From NCBI RefSeq assembly GCF_036323735.1, contig NC_086037.1, positions 61,542,002-61,606,001 of the forward strand: 64,000 nt of DNA, in the 5' to 3' direction. The notes below the pieces were generated by a model that saw nothing but the letters and a program-made list of their open reading frames with translations, was not told the origin of the DNA and did no database searches. Source of the DNA: Rattus norvegicus. Taxonomy: Eukaryota; Chordata; Mammalia; Rodentia; Muridae. Shown here piece by piece: positions 54,670 through 64,000 of this stretch (position 1 is the stretch's first letter; every line of letters begins with the position of its first letter). A program made the translations under genes and the position numbers.

Positions 54670-55370
54670 AGGACTGGTGGAGGAGCAGATTTGGAGCTGA
54701 ACTCTTTCTGCCCCTTGGGCCAAGTCTGGACAATCAAACCATCTCACGAAAGCAAGGCAGAAAAGAGGCATCCCGAGATGTAGCAGGGACAGATCAAGGG
54801 GCTCAGATAAGTCAGGCCTGGACTTCTCTCCTTCCTAACCATGAGATGGAGGTCTGAGGGCAAACATGGTATCCTGACTCACCTTGGTGCAATGGCCGAC
54901 TTGCTGCCCCTGAGACACTTCACACACACTAGGCAGTAACTTGGTGGTTCTGCCTAATAGTAGCACTTGGGGCTGGAATAAAACATTTTTTAGACAACAA
55001 ACGTGTTGAAGACCTTGGACAAGATGGTCTGCATTCGTGAGTCTTTCTAGAAGTTACCGTCCAGTTTGAGCATTTTAAATGCCCAGGCCAAGGTAACAGC
55101 ATCAAATGGCCCAGCACAGGATGCTTCCCAAGGTCACCCAGAACATACAGACCCAAGGCTGGAGTCATGGTCCCTTTCTAACCTTTGGCAGAATTTTTGT
55201 GTGTATACAAAAAAATGTACCTATTTATAAGCAAACAGCCAGATCCAGCATGCAGAGAGGTAAGCCCCAGAGATCTCAGGAAACACGGCTTATCTGGCCC
55301 CTCACTCAGAGGAATAATACCTCAGGGTACTGTCATACAGGGGCAAAGGTGACAGAGTTCAGTATGGAGA
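54670..55370. other. Intronic sequence, nothing recognised
   Basis: No recognised repeat or exon. Confidence 0.4.
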
Positions 55371-55374
55371 GAGT

Positions 55375-55635
55375 TCGCTATACAAGTGTGAGAGAGAACG
55401 TGAGTTTGAGACCCCAGGACCCACATTTAAAAACTGGGACCCAGCAGCATGTGCTTATACCTCTAGCTTTGGGAAAAGGAAGACAAAGAGATTCCTACAG
55501 CTCACTGGCTTCTAGAGTAACTGAGTCAGTGAGCTCCAGGTTCAGCGAAGATACCCAGTGTCAACCTCTGCCCTCCACATGCATTTGCAAACACATGTGT
55601 GTATATGGATGTTCACAGATACACAGACACACACA
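55375..55635 (+). mobile_element. B4A-type SINE, diverged
   Basis: GTGAGTTTGAGACCCCAGGA, CCACATTTAAAAACTGGGAC, GACAAAGAGATTCCTACAGC and TCAACCTCTGCCCTCCACAT with a CA/TG tail. Confidence 0.65.
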
Positions 55636-55637
55636 CT

Positions 55638-55792
55638 GGAATTCTACTCAGCTGTAAAGAAGAACAAAGTTATGTCATTTGTAAGAAAATAGATAGAACT
55701 GGAGATTATCAAATAAGCAAGGTAAAGCAGACTCTCAGAAAAGGGTATTGTATGCTTTCTCTCATTTGTGGATTCCTGGTTTTTAGACACAT
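55638..55792 (+). mobile_element. L1 (Lx-type) ORF2 3'-end fragment
   Basis: TGGAATTCTACTCAGCTGTA (the EYYSA motif region), ATAGATAGAACTGGAGATTA, TAAGCAAGGTAAAGCAGACT and CTTTCTCTCATTTGTGGATT, ending in CCTGGTTTTTAGACACATAC. Confidence 0.8.
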
Positions 55793-56471
55793 ACACACAT
55801 GCATACTCACACACACACACAAACACACACAAACACACATACACAGGTACACACACATACACAAATGCACACATACATAGGCACACACATATGCACATAC
55901 ATACATGCATGAACACACACACAAACACACATACACAAGCACACACACACATACACAAATGCACACATACATACATAGGCACACATATGCACATACATAC
56001 ACACATGAACACACACACAAACACACATACACAGGTACACACACATACACAAATGCATGTATACATAGGCACACACATATGCACATACATACATGCATGA
56101 ACACACACACAAACACACATACACAGGCACACACACATACACAAATGCACACATACATAGGCACACATATGCACATACATACACGCATGAACACACACAC
56201 AAACACACATACACAGGTACACACACATACACAAATGCACGCATACATAGGCACACACATATGCACATACATACATGCATGAACACACACACAAACACAC
56301 ATACACAGGCACACACATACACAAATGCACACATACATACATAGGCACACACATATGCACATACATACATGCATGAACACACACACAAACACACATACAC
56401 AGGCATACATACATACACAAATGCACACATACATACATAGGCACACACATATGCACATACATACACGCACA

Positions 56472-56508
<37 letters not shown>
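55793..56508. repeat. CA-rich higher-order tandem array, ~93-bp unit, about seven copies
   Basis: The marker ATGAACACACACACAAACAC recurs at 55911, 56007, 56099, 56189, 56281 and 56375, with a variant at 56471, giving periods of 90-96 bp. Each unit also has ATAGGCACACACATATGCAC and AATGCACACATACATA. The last 50 bp is pure CA. Open frames of 230-290 Cys/Val/Met codons are artefacts. Confidence 0.95.
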
Positions 56509-56514
56509 GTGGGC

Positions 56515-57235
56515 ATGTCTACCTAGATTACTAGGTTAACTGATGGACGAAGGCCTAGCATAACTGAAGGCAGCACCTGTCCCTAGACTGGGGTCCCAGA
56601 CTGAATAAGAGTGAACTGAGACCAGAATCCATCGCTCCTGCTTCCTCTCTCCATACAGTGGGACCAGATGCCCCAAGCTCCAGAACCCCCCTGCCAAGGA
56701 GGACTACATCCTTGAACAAGGAGTCAAAACATAAGCCTCCTCCCTTCAGCTGATTTTCCGGGGTATTTATCAGGGCAGCAAGACGAGGGAGCTAGTGGGC
56801 AGGAGAAGAGAAAAAGCAGAAGGAAGAGAAGTCTGAGAGGAAACATCAACTCATATCACATACTTCATGGAAATGTTCCCAGGAAACACAGTAGTGTGTA
56901 CAATGAACACACACGAAAGACAACAAAAGGGAATGTCACACTATTGTCCTGCTACAGCCCCACTAATGCCTTGGGAAAGGGCCAGGGACACTGCATTTGG
57001 GGACTGAGACTCAACATCTCACCAAAGAGGAAACTCAGTTAGCAATCCAGATCGCAAAATGTACCCCAGGCCCACAAGCCAACCTCACGGTCATAACTTG
57101 CCTTTAAAGTCAGTGGCTGACTAGGGGTTGTGGCTTTTTTTTTTAATGTATAGAATGAACTAGAAGCTCCTTTTGTGGCCCAAGTTGTTCTTAACTCACA
57201 GTATAAGAACAGAGAGGGTATGAAGCTAGTTATGG
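56515..57235. other. Intronic sequence, nothing recognised
   Basis: About 720 bp between two CA-rich arrays; no recognised repeat or exon. Confidence 0.4.
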
Positions 57236-57267
57236 TAGAATCATTGGTATAAAATAAAGTGGATGCT

Positions 57268-57715
57268 ACCCTGTGTGGATTCCTGGTTTTTAGACATGTA
57301 CACACATGCACATGTACACATACACACACACATACACATACACACATACATACACATACACACATACATACACATACACACATACATACACATACACACA
57401 TACATACACATACACACATGCGCACACACACACATACACACATACACAGACGCATACACACAACACATACACAGGTACACACATACACAGACACAGACAC
57501 ATACATACAACACATACACAGGTACACACATACACACAACGCATACACAGGCACACACATACACACGCACACACAAATATACATGCACACATATATACAT
57601 GCACACAAACATATACCCATACATAGGCACACAAATACACATATGCACATACACACATAACACAGACACACACATACACACATACACACATACATACACA
57701 CACAAATACTTCAGC
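57268..57715. repeat. Second CA/TACA array with a short L1 3'-end anchor
   Basis: It opens with GTGTGGATTCCTGGTTTTTA, the anchor that also precedes the 55793 array. CATACATACACATACACA repeats follow, then mixed CA, ACAG and TACA units. Confidence 0.9.
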
Positions 57716-57934
57716 AAACAAAAATGCACTTGTTACAAAGCAAAGCAGGGCAATCACCTGCCTATGTTTCTGTGCTTAAGGTGGAAATCAAAGCCTTCTG
57801 GCAACCCAGGTTTGAAGGCTGTTTGAAGGCTGAAAAGAAATGGAGGGTACCAGTCAAACAAAACAGGCACTCGCTGCTCAACGGCCTTCCACAGTTTATG
57901 TGATTAATAAGGGAATATATAGCATTAACAGTTG

Positions 57935-58025
57935 GAACAGCCTCTCTGGTCTCCATATGGCATCATTTGCCAAGTGATACCCATGCATTTGGGTCAAATA
58001 ACCCAATCCTAGAACGAGACCCTGA
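57935..58025. repeat. Copy 1 of a ~95-bp dispersed local duplication
   Basis: CATTTGCCAAGTGATACCCA and ACCCAATCCTAGAACGAGAC with CCTGAGGA reappear in diverged form at 58540-58632. Confidence 0.75.
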
Positions 58026-58307
58026 GGACAGAAGAAAAATGACACTGAGAGTGTGCATGGGGGTGTGCATCATGGTGCTGATGTGTACACACACGCCTGT
58101 GAGTTCCTGAGGCTTCCCATAATCCATCGAGCATTAGAAGCACAAGAACCACAGAACTATAGCTGCGTATAACAGATTATTAAACACGAAAGAAATAAAA
58201 ATCGAACTGACTAGTTAGAAAGTTCACAAGGACCACAAGGATGTCAGGTGTACCTGAAGGTTAGCACACAAGAAGACCTAATTGACACCTCAGAGAGAAG
58301 CCCTGGT

Positions 58308-58440
58308 TAAAAGAGAAGGGAGGAAGGGAGGAAAGGAACATAGAGGGAGGGAGGTATGGAGGGAGGGAGGTATGGAGGGAGGGAGGTATGGAGAAAGGGA
58401 GGGAGGGAGGGAGGGAGGGGGAAGAAGAGAGTGAGAATTA
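58308..58440. repeat. Purine-rich GGAGG array
   Basis: GGGAGGAAGGGAGGAAAGGA, three GGAGGGAGGGAGGTAT blocks, then a GGGA run. Confidence 0.92.
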
Positions 58441-58449
58441 TGGTTATGT

Positions 58450-58735
58450 GTATCTATCTGTGTGTGCATACATGAAAGTGAGTTGGGAGCCTATGGAAGC
58501 CAGATGAGTATATCCTGGAGATGGTTTATTTGAATGGGACGGATTCTCTGGTCATCACATGGCCACATTTGCCAAGTCGTAACCATGCATTTGAATCGAG
58601 TAATCCAGTCCTAGAAAAGGACCCCGAGGAGGTAAGGCGATAACCACCGTGAGCTACCCGCTGTGGATGCTGGCAACAGAACTCTGCAAGAGCCATGCGC
58701 ACCACTGAGGCCTCTCTCCAGCCTCCATGTTTTAA
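58450..58735 (-). mobile_element. B2 SINE interrupted by the duplicated block
   Basis: On the minus strand it starts GGCTGGAGAGAGGCCTCAGT at 58726 and runs through GCTCTTGCAGAGTTCTGTTG and AGCTCACGGTGGTTATCGCC. After a ~100-bp foreign block it resumes at CTCCAGGATATACTCATCTG and GCTTCCATAGGCTCC. Confidence 0.7.
58540..58632. repeat. Copy 2 of the local duplication, inside the B2
   Basis: CACATTTGCCAAGTCGTAAC, CCATGCATTTGAATCGAG and CAGTCCTAGAAAAGGACCCC align with 57945-58025, roughly four bases in five identical by eye. Confidence 0.75.
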
Positions 58736-58739
58736 AGCT

Positions 58740-59700
58740 CGCAAAGAGCTAAGTCATCAAGGAGGTCTCTGAATGCGCTAATTTCCAGTGTTGCTAAAAT
58801 CAGACATAATCTCTCAGTGCGTATCCTATACCCAGCGTGGTATTTATTTTAAGATGTGAAGGGAGTAATTTGGAATTTTACCCTCATGCATACATGTTTC
58901 TGACACAGTATGAATATGAGTCCTGACGACACACGACACACGGCCGGCCGTCTGTCAGTCTATCACTAAACCTCATTTGCAATACTGTGGCACTGCTGGA
59001 AATCTGGAGACTATGGTCCCTTTATAACGTGCAAACGCAAGGGCAAAACACATCCACAGAAAAGTCAGGGCTCTGTTAAGCAACTGGCAAGCTAGACAAC
59101 ACCCCTCGTAACGGGACAGGACACAAGGTAGCGGGATGGTAGCTGTCGGGCAGGGTAGCTATCAAGAGGACAACTTCTTGGATAAAAGCCAGGTACCGAC
59201 CAGAAGAGAGCATTTCCACTTAAACTCCATGAAGCCAGCCAAAACTCTTCATGGGAAATAGGAAGTCCTGATCCTAAAGCCTTCTACCAGAATCCCGAAC
59301 TCTGCCTACACTCCCCGGTGAAGATGACAGTGACAGCTCATGGAGGGACTGGGGGTGGATAGGCACCCCTGCAGACACACCTGGGAGCCGCCAAGCCAAG
59401 GAGGGATTAATTGGATGCTTTAACTGGAAGTCCTGTTTTTATTAACATTTCAGGAGAATACAAGAGCAGGTTTTCCCCACATGTAGAAGTGTTCTCCTCT
59501 GAAAACCAGGAATGAAGTAGGAAAGGAAGCTTGAGCTCTGGGTCCTGGCAGCCCTGGTATTTCATTAAAGCTACTTGAGGTGTGAGCCTTGGAAAATCTG
59601 AATACCTCTCTGGGCCTCCCCTTCCCTCTTGCGGGGCAGGGGAAGCGTGGTGCTGAATAGCTAGTCATTCCTTAAGCCTAAAAGAGTTTCACCAGCAACT
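58740..59700. other. Intronic sequence, nothing recognised
   Basis: About 960 bp; no recognised repeat or exon. CGGCCGGCCG at about 58942 is a short CpG palindrome. Confidence 0.4.
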
Positions 59701-59704
59701 TCAC

Positions 59705-59856
59705 CTGTGTTCTAAATACCTGACCAAAAAGCAACTTAGGGGAGAAAGGGTTTAGGGCTTACAATTCTAGGTCACAGTTACTGTGGAGAAGTCAAGGGCA
59801 GGAGCTTAAAGCTTCATTCCACAGTCAAGAATGGAGAGGAAATAAACACATGAATC

Positions 59857-59893
<37 letters not shown>

Positions 59894-60125
59894 CTGCCTG
59901 CCTTCATCTAGCTTCCCCCACTCTTACATAATTCAGGACCTCCTGCACAGGCAATCGTACCACCCACAATGGGCTGGGTCTTCACACACCAATTAACTAT
60001 CAATAGTACACTCCCAACTCCGCCCAGACACGCCTACTTGCCTGCCTGATCTGCATAATTCTTCATTAACTTCTTTCCCCCAGGTGATTCCAGTTTATGC
60101 CAAGCTGGCAGATAAAACCATCACG
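59705..60125 (+). mobile_element. LTR-like rodent repeat (AAAAAGCAACT family) containing (CTTG)n
   Basis: CTGACCAAAAAGCAACTTAG, AAGTCAAGGGCAGGAGC, CCACCCACAATGGGCTGGGT and CAGGTGATTCCAGTTTATGC. A CTTG run lies at 59858-59890, with CCTG units after it. Confidence 0.78.
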
Positions 60126-60129
60126 ACCC

Positions 60130-61085
60130 ATTTGCCAAACGCCACCCTTTGCTCAATGTCCCCAAAAAGAAACATGTCCTAGCTGACCATATTCAATACT
60201 GCACGGAGGGACAAGGACTCCTGCAGCATCCAGAATTAGCTACTTCTCAACCAGCAGTGGGGGAAGGACAAACAGTTTCATCCAACCCCGCCAACCAAGC
60301 TATAAAGCAGAAGCACAGAGAGGTTAGGAGCCAATGGGAACAGTGAGTTGTAAGAATCTTTCGCTCCACCTTAAAAAAAAAAAATCCAAAGCAACTTTTC
60401 GCTGTGACCCACCAAATACGATAAAATTTATGTTTCAAAATAAAGTACAGGAATATCCTCAAAAGTAATCACTTGATCACCTGGGTCGGCCGGAAGCCAC
60501 TGCTGTAGACCATCACTTCCCCTGTCCTCTGTGTAACCTCAAGTCTCTCTAGTTCATCTGTCAGGGTCTCAACAGTGCCGGTCCCTGGTTCCTGCACATG
60601 TGAGGTGGCCCCTGTGGGCTCTTGGTTGCTCTGTCACTAAAGCAGAAAACTAAACATGTGTAGGCATGTCAGGGACCCAAGTGACTCCGTCCCCAGAAGC
60701 AGCCTGTGCATCCGTGTTTCCCTCTACCATACAGGAGGTAAGTGACTGGGGAGCCAGGGAAGAAAAATTGCGGTGTCTCTAAAGGCAAGTGTGGTAACAA
60801 TGGCCTTCAGCTGCAATGCACAGCCCCGGGGATGGATGGGAGATGTAGTCAACAGAAGGGACCATGCCTAACTTGTCAGCAAACATGTCTGCTTGCCTTC
60901 ATCCAATCAGGAATGAAGTAGAGATGGCTCTCAGTCTCTAAATACTGACTCTCACAAACTCAGGAAATCTAACACCCAAGGCGCACTGAGTGTTCCTCAT
61001 CGGCAAATACACATTTTCTGCTAATAGAGTGGACAACGGATGGAGAATCCTATGAATATCAGAAGCCATGTGGATTCCAGAGTCA
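60130..61085. other. Intronic sequence, nothing recognised
   Basis: A 12-nt A run lies at 60373-60384. No recognised repeat or exon. Confidence 0.4.
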
Positions 61086-61087
61086 GG

Positions 61088-61097
61088 ATGTGTGTGC

Positions 61098-61148
<51 letters not shown>
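61088..61148. repeat. (TG)n microsatellite
   Basis: TGTGTGCTTGTGTGTG, then an unbroken TG run to 61147. Confidence 0.95.
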
Positions 61149-61149
<1 letters not shown>

Positions 61150-61204
61150 GCGCATGCACACGCACTTGTGTGTGCTTGTGTGTACATGTGTGTGTTTCTT
61201 GTGC

Positions 61205-61548
61205 CAGTATGTATGCACATGCATATATGTGCATGTCAGTGGAGGCCAGACAGAGGTGGGTACCTGTGTCTTCCTCAATTGGTCTCCACCTTATTTTTTA
61301 GGGTATCTCACTGAGCCTGGAGATCATTAGAATGGCTGGCAAGTAAGCCCTAGGGATCCTCCTGCCTCCTGCCTCCTCCTCCTCTTCTCCCCTTCCTCCT
61401 CCCCCTCCCCCTCCTCCTGTCTCCTCCTCCTCCCCCTCCCCCTGTCCCTCCCCCTCCCTCTCCCTGAGATAGGGTATTCTACATGGGCCCTGGGGATTGA
61501 ACAAGTTTGCATGCTTGCACACCCAGCACATCACTACCCAGCCCACCT
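61205..61548 (-). mobile_element. B4A-type SINE with expanded CCT tract
   Basis: Reverse orientation: TCAGTGGAGGCCAGACAGAG, CTGTGTCTTCCTCAATTGGT, CTCCACCTTATTTTTTAGGG, AAGCCCTAGGGATCCTCCTG, then a CCT/CCCT tract, then GCCCTGGGGATTGAACAAGT and CACTACCCAGCCCA. Confidence 0.85.
61355..61465. repeat. (CCT)n / (CCCT)n pyrimidine tract inside the B4A
   Basis: CCTCCTGCCTCCTGCCTCCT grading into CCCCCTCCCTCTCCC. Confidence 0.92.
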
Positions 61549-61549
61549 T

Positions 61550-62120
61550 CCTTAGCCTCCATGACTGTGTTAGAAAAGGAGTTTAACGGCAGGTTCAGAG
61601 TTACTCCCTGGCCCCAGGGGCTCTATTTGCCTGGACGAAAATCTCTCTTCAGACACCCTGATGTCCTCCGTGGGTATGGCCTGGGATGTTCTGAGCTCAG
61701 TGGTTTCTGCTGCCTCTGCTCATGCTTGTCATGTTTTGTGCAAGGCCTGGCACCCAGAAGACACTCTGTAGGCACTGGGTGTGTGGGTCAAGAGCTACGT
61801 GGGTAAAGTTCTGAGACGAGCCGTGAGGAGCCGAGGGCCCTGTAAGAGCATCCTGTGCTATTTGTACATAAACTTCCGGAAAACTGAAATCATTTTATGG
61901 TATTAAATCACTCAGTCGAACTGGCAGCCACACCCATTGGGTTATATTCAGAAGGTTCTGTTTGGACAGTGAATCTCCATCCAGAGACCATAAGATCCCT
62001 TTGAACATTTGGGGAGTCTGGGTCATTCTGGAAAGACTGTGTGACCTTGGTTTTCTGGGCAGTCTTCACTATCCTATGTTAAAGTTGACCTTGTCATAGT
62101 CTTAAGTGTTGTACACTAAG
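61550..62120. other. Intronic sequence, nothing recognised
   Basis: No recognised repeat or exon. Confidence 0.4.
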
Positions 62121-62124
62121 CCTC

Positions 62125-62545
62125 TTGGTTTGGGTTTCTTCTGTTTTGATGAAACACCATGACAAAAAAGCAACTTGGGGAGGAAAGGGTTAGTTTTGCT
62201 TTCTTCCACATCACTGTTCATCATCAAGGGAAGTCAGGACAGGAACTCACACAGGGCAGGAACCTGGAGGCAGGAGCTGAGGCAGAGGCCATAAAGGGGT
62301 GCTACTTATTGGTTGATCCTCATGACTTGCTCAGCCTGATTTTTTATAGAACCCAGGACCACCAGCCCGGGAATGACTCCAACCATCATGGGCTCGCCCC
62401 TCCCATATTGATCACTACTTAAGAAAATGCCCTATAGGCTTACTTAGAACCCAATCTTACATAAAGATTTTCTCAATTAAGGTTCCCTCCTCTCAGATGA
62501 CTCTTACTTGTGTCAAGTTGATGTAAAACGACCCAACACACTTAG
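62125..62545 (+). mobile_element. LTR-like rodent repeat (AAAAAGCAACT family)
   Basis: TTGGTTTGGGTTTCTTCTGT, GACAAAAAAGCAACTTGGGG, GGAAGTCAGGACAGGAACTC, AGAACCCAGGACCACCAGCC and TGTGTCAAGTTGATG. The best-preserved copy here. Confidence 0.82.
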
Positions 62546-62724
62546 TATGGGAATTTTCCAAGGCTGATCACAGTAACATCTCTACCTTATACAGTCAGAC
62601 CTCGACATCAAGAAGCATTGTCCTTGTCTACTCTCCTTGAACTTAAATAGACCTTTAAGACTGACTGAACAGCAGTGTGTGGAAGTGATCCTCTGTATGG
62701 CTAGATTAAAAAAAAAAAAAAGCA

Positions 62725-62850
62725 CAACAATTGGTGATCAAGAAAATGTCCCACAGACATGCCCACAGGCCAGCCTGGGAGAGGCCTCAACTGAGGGTCC
62801 CTCCTCCTAGGTGTCTCTACTTTGGGTCAAGTTGACAAGAGCTAACCAGC
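62725..62850 (+). mobile_element. 3' fragment of the same LTR-like repeat
   Basis: TTGGTGATCAAGAAAATGTC, GCCTCAACTGAGGGTCCCTC and GGGTCAAGTTGACAAGAGC match the last third of the copy just upstream. An A run (62707-62720) precedes it. Confidence 0.7.
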
Positions 62851-62854
62851 TCTC

Positions 62855-63690
62855 CCAGTCACCAACCCAACTAATTCCAGCGCTCACCTGGGCCTGTTCA
62901 ATGGCACAGCAAAGTAGTCCAAAAGTAACCTCTCATCACGTATGACCAAAATTTCCACATGTAGAGAGATTCGGTAGAAGGTGAGCGTGACACAGATCCT
63001 TTGATAGAAAGAGAGACCTCATGGGCCTGGATCGATAGTGTTGCAACCCACCCCACACATGGAGGTTAATCCTGCCTACGGCTGCTTGACTGCACAGGCT
63101 GAGAGAGACAGCTCACCCAGAAGCACTCACAGGCACTAACGGTACGGATTTGCTCATACAGAAATGAGTGAACACATATTCTTTATCCGGAGGAGCATCG
63201 GATGCGAGGCACGGTAAGCGGAACTCCAGTCAGTCGGACTAACAGAACTCGGACCTGAGCCCAAGCCAGCCACAGACTGAACTGCGATGTGAGGAACAGA
63301 ATCATGAGGAAAGAAACATGTTCTGCTCAGGCGCTGAAGTAACAAGGACCCTAGTGTACACAGCATGGGTCCGTGTCCTTGGCACAGGGTACAAGGTACG
63401 GTAATCTGGTGGGATCCAAAGTTGGGATTGCAAAGTCGACAACTGTGGTTTTACTTCATTTTCTGGGACATCACAACATCCCCTGGTACCCTCATCTGAG
63501 CTATATCTATCTGCAAAGGACATTTTGACAGTCTTTGACCTTTTTCCCCATATAGAAGGCCTATGATTTCAACTCCCGGATGCCCTTTCAGCTCTAGGCT
63601 GGTCACTAGCACCTCTCCAAAGCAGCCCTTCATTCCCTGGCTAGCTTCCTCCATTCTCTGTCAGTAAAAACCTGACTGTGTTCCTACTCC
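62855..63690. other. Intronic sequence, nothing recognised
   Basis: No recognised repeat or exon. Confidence 0.4.
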
Positions 63691-63694
63691 ATCT

Positions 63695-63890
63695 CACTAA
63701 ACTTTCCGATGATTCCCCACTACCCCTGCCCCAAAGTAAACGTAAAACCCTTTATCTTGGTCTGCAGGGCCTCCCACCTCGTGGGCATCTAGGCTATTAC
63801 CCTGACATCTCCGACCTCTCTGTCATGCATACTACTTGAAGCTCACCACTGTGGCCCTGATGCCTTAGACAAGTCTGTCTTCCATCCCCT
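63695..63890 (+). mobile_element. L2 (LINE-2) 3'-end relic
   Basis: AAAGTAAACGTAAAACCCTT, ATCTTGGTCTGCAGGGCCTC, CCTGACATCTCCGACCTCTC and GAAGCTCACCACTGTGGCCC follow the L2 3' region in order. Confidence 0.6.
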
Positions 63891-64000
63891 TCCTCCCTCC
63901 CTCTAAGTAATTCTTGCCACCCCACCCTAACAGGGGATAAGTGGATTCTGTGAGACTTCGTGAGCTCCAATTCTGGCTTTGCCCTTCACTTGCAGGTATG

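Larger units (their letters stand above)
37561..64000 (-). other. Cdyl2: Cdyl2 intron 1 (partial, truncated at right edge)
   Basis: No exon encoding the expected N-terminus ending in Leu-Tyr-Glu before a donor, and no CpG island, was recognised here. The first exon and promoter are therefore placed beyond 64000. An alternative first exon inside the interval cannot be excluded by eye. Confidence 0.65.

Noticed and set aside
55644..56516. 290-codon Met/Cys/Val-rich open frame on the minus strand (and 265- and 231-codon frames in the other phases)
   Set aside because: It lies entirely on a CA-rich tandem array; all three phases are open because the repeat lacks stops. No coding signal.
57039..57757. 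220-, 162- and 155-codon frames over the second CA array
   Set aside because: Same low-complexity artefact of TACACA repeats.
1..64000. An undescribed enzyme, defence or mobile system
   Set aside because: I looked on both strands for coherent coding clusters. Apart from the Cdyl2 exon and the two L1s, the open frames are short, repeat-derived or shadows.

Overview
This window is mammalian nuclear DNA, almost certainly rat. It has one spliced protein-coding exon, two long LINE-1 copies of the rat L1 type, two ID SINEs with the A-rich tail typical of young rat copies, and dense rodent B1, B2, B3 and B4 SINEs with CA, GA and TGGA microsatellites. There is no bacterial or viral gene organisation, no CRISPR array and no operon. 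Family names for the repeats are recognition from memory, not database hits.

The only host gene supported is Cdyl2 on the minus strand. A 583-bp internal exon (36942-37524) encodes the chromodomain from Val9 onward and the basic linker after it. It has a good acceptor and donor, so the window reads as intron 1 (37525 to the right edge), exon 2, and intron 2 (left edge to 36941). The start codon, and the later exons for the enoyl-CoA hydratase-like domain, lie outside.

Left part (1-16960): intronic DNA with B2 SINEs, a URR1-like hAT transposon with an 8-bp target duplication, an LTR-like repeat with a perfect 5-bp target duplication, a 460-bp minisatellite carrying about 33 CACCTG E-boxes, a 170-nt uninterrupted purine tract and old L1 debris.

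Centre (16966-30122): two L1 elements head to tail, antisense to Cdyl2. L1-A is older and broken, with an ORF1 frameshift from an imperfect 66-bp duplication, five stops in ORF2, and an ID insertion with its own target duplication. L1-B sits in the poly-A tail of L1-A. It keeps an intact 357-codon ORF1, but its ORF2 has two frameshifts and one stop. Both carry a long antisense ORF at the same place in the 5' UTR, recalling the position of primate L1 ORF0.

Right part (30123-64000): the exon, SINEs, MIR and L2 relics, many copies of one rodent LTR-like family, a 16-bp GT-box minisatellite, a higher-order CA-rich array with a unit of about 93 bp, and a short duplicated block lodged inside a B2 SINE. 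I found no unknown enzyme system. The most interesting items are the antisense L1 ORF, the tandem L1 pair, and the structured minisatellites.
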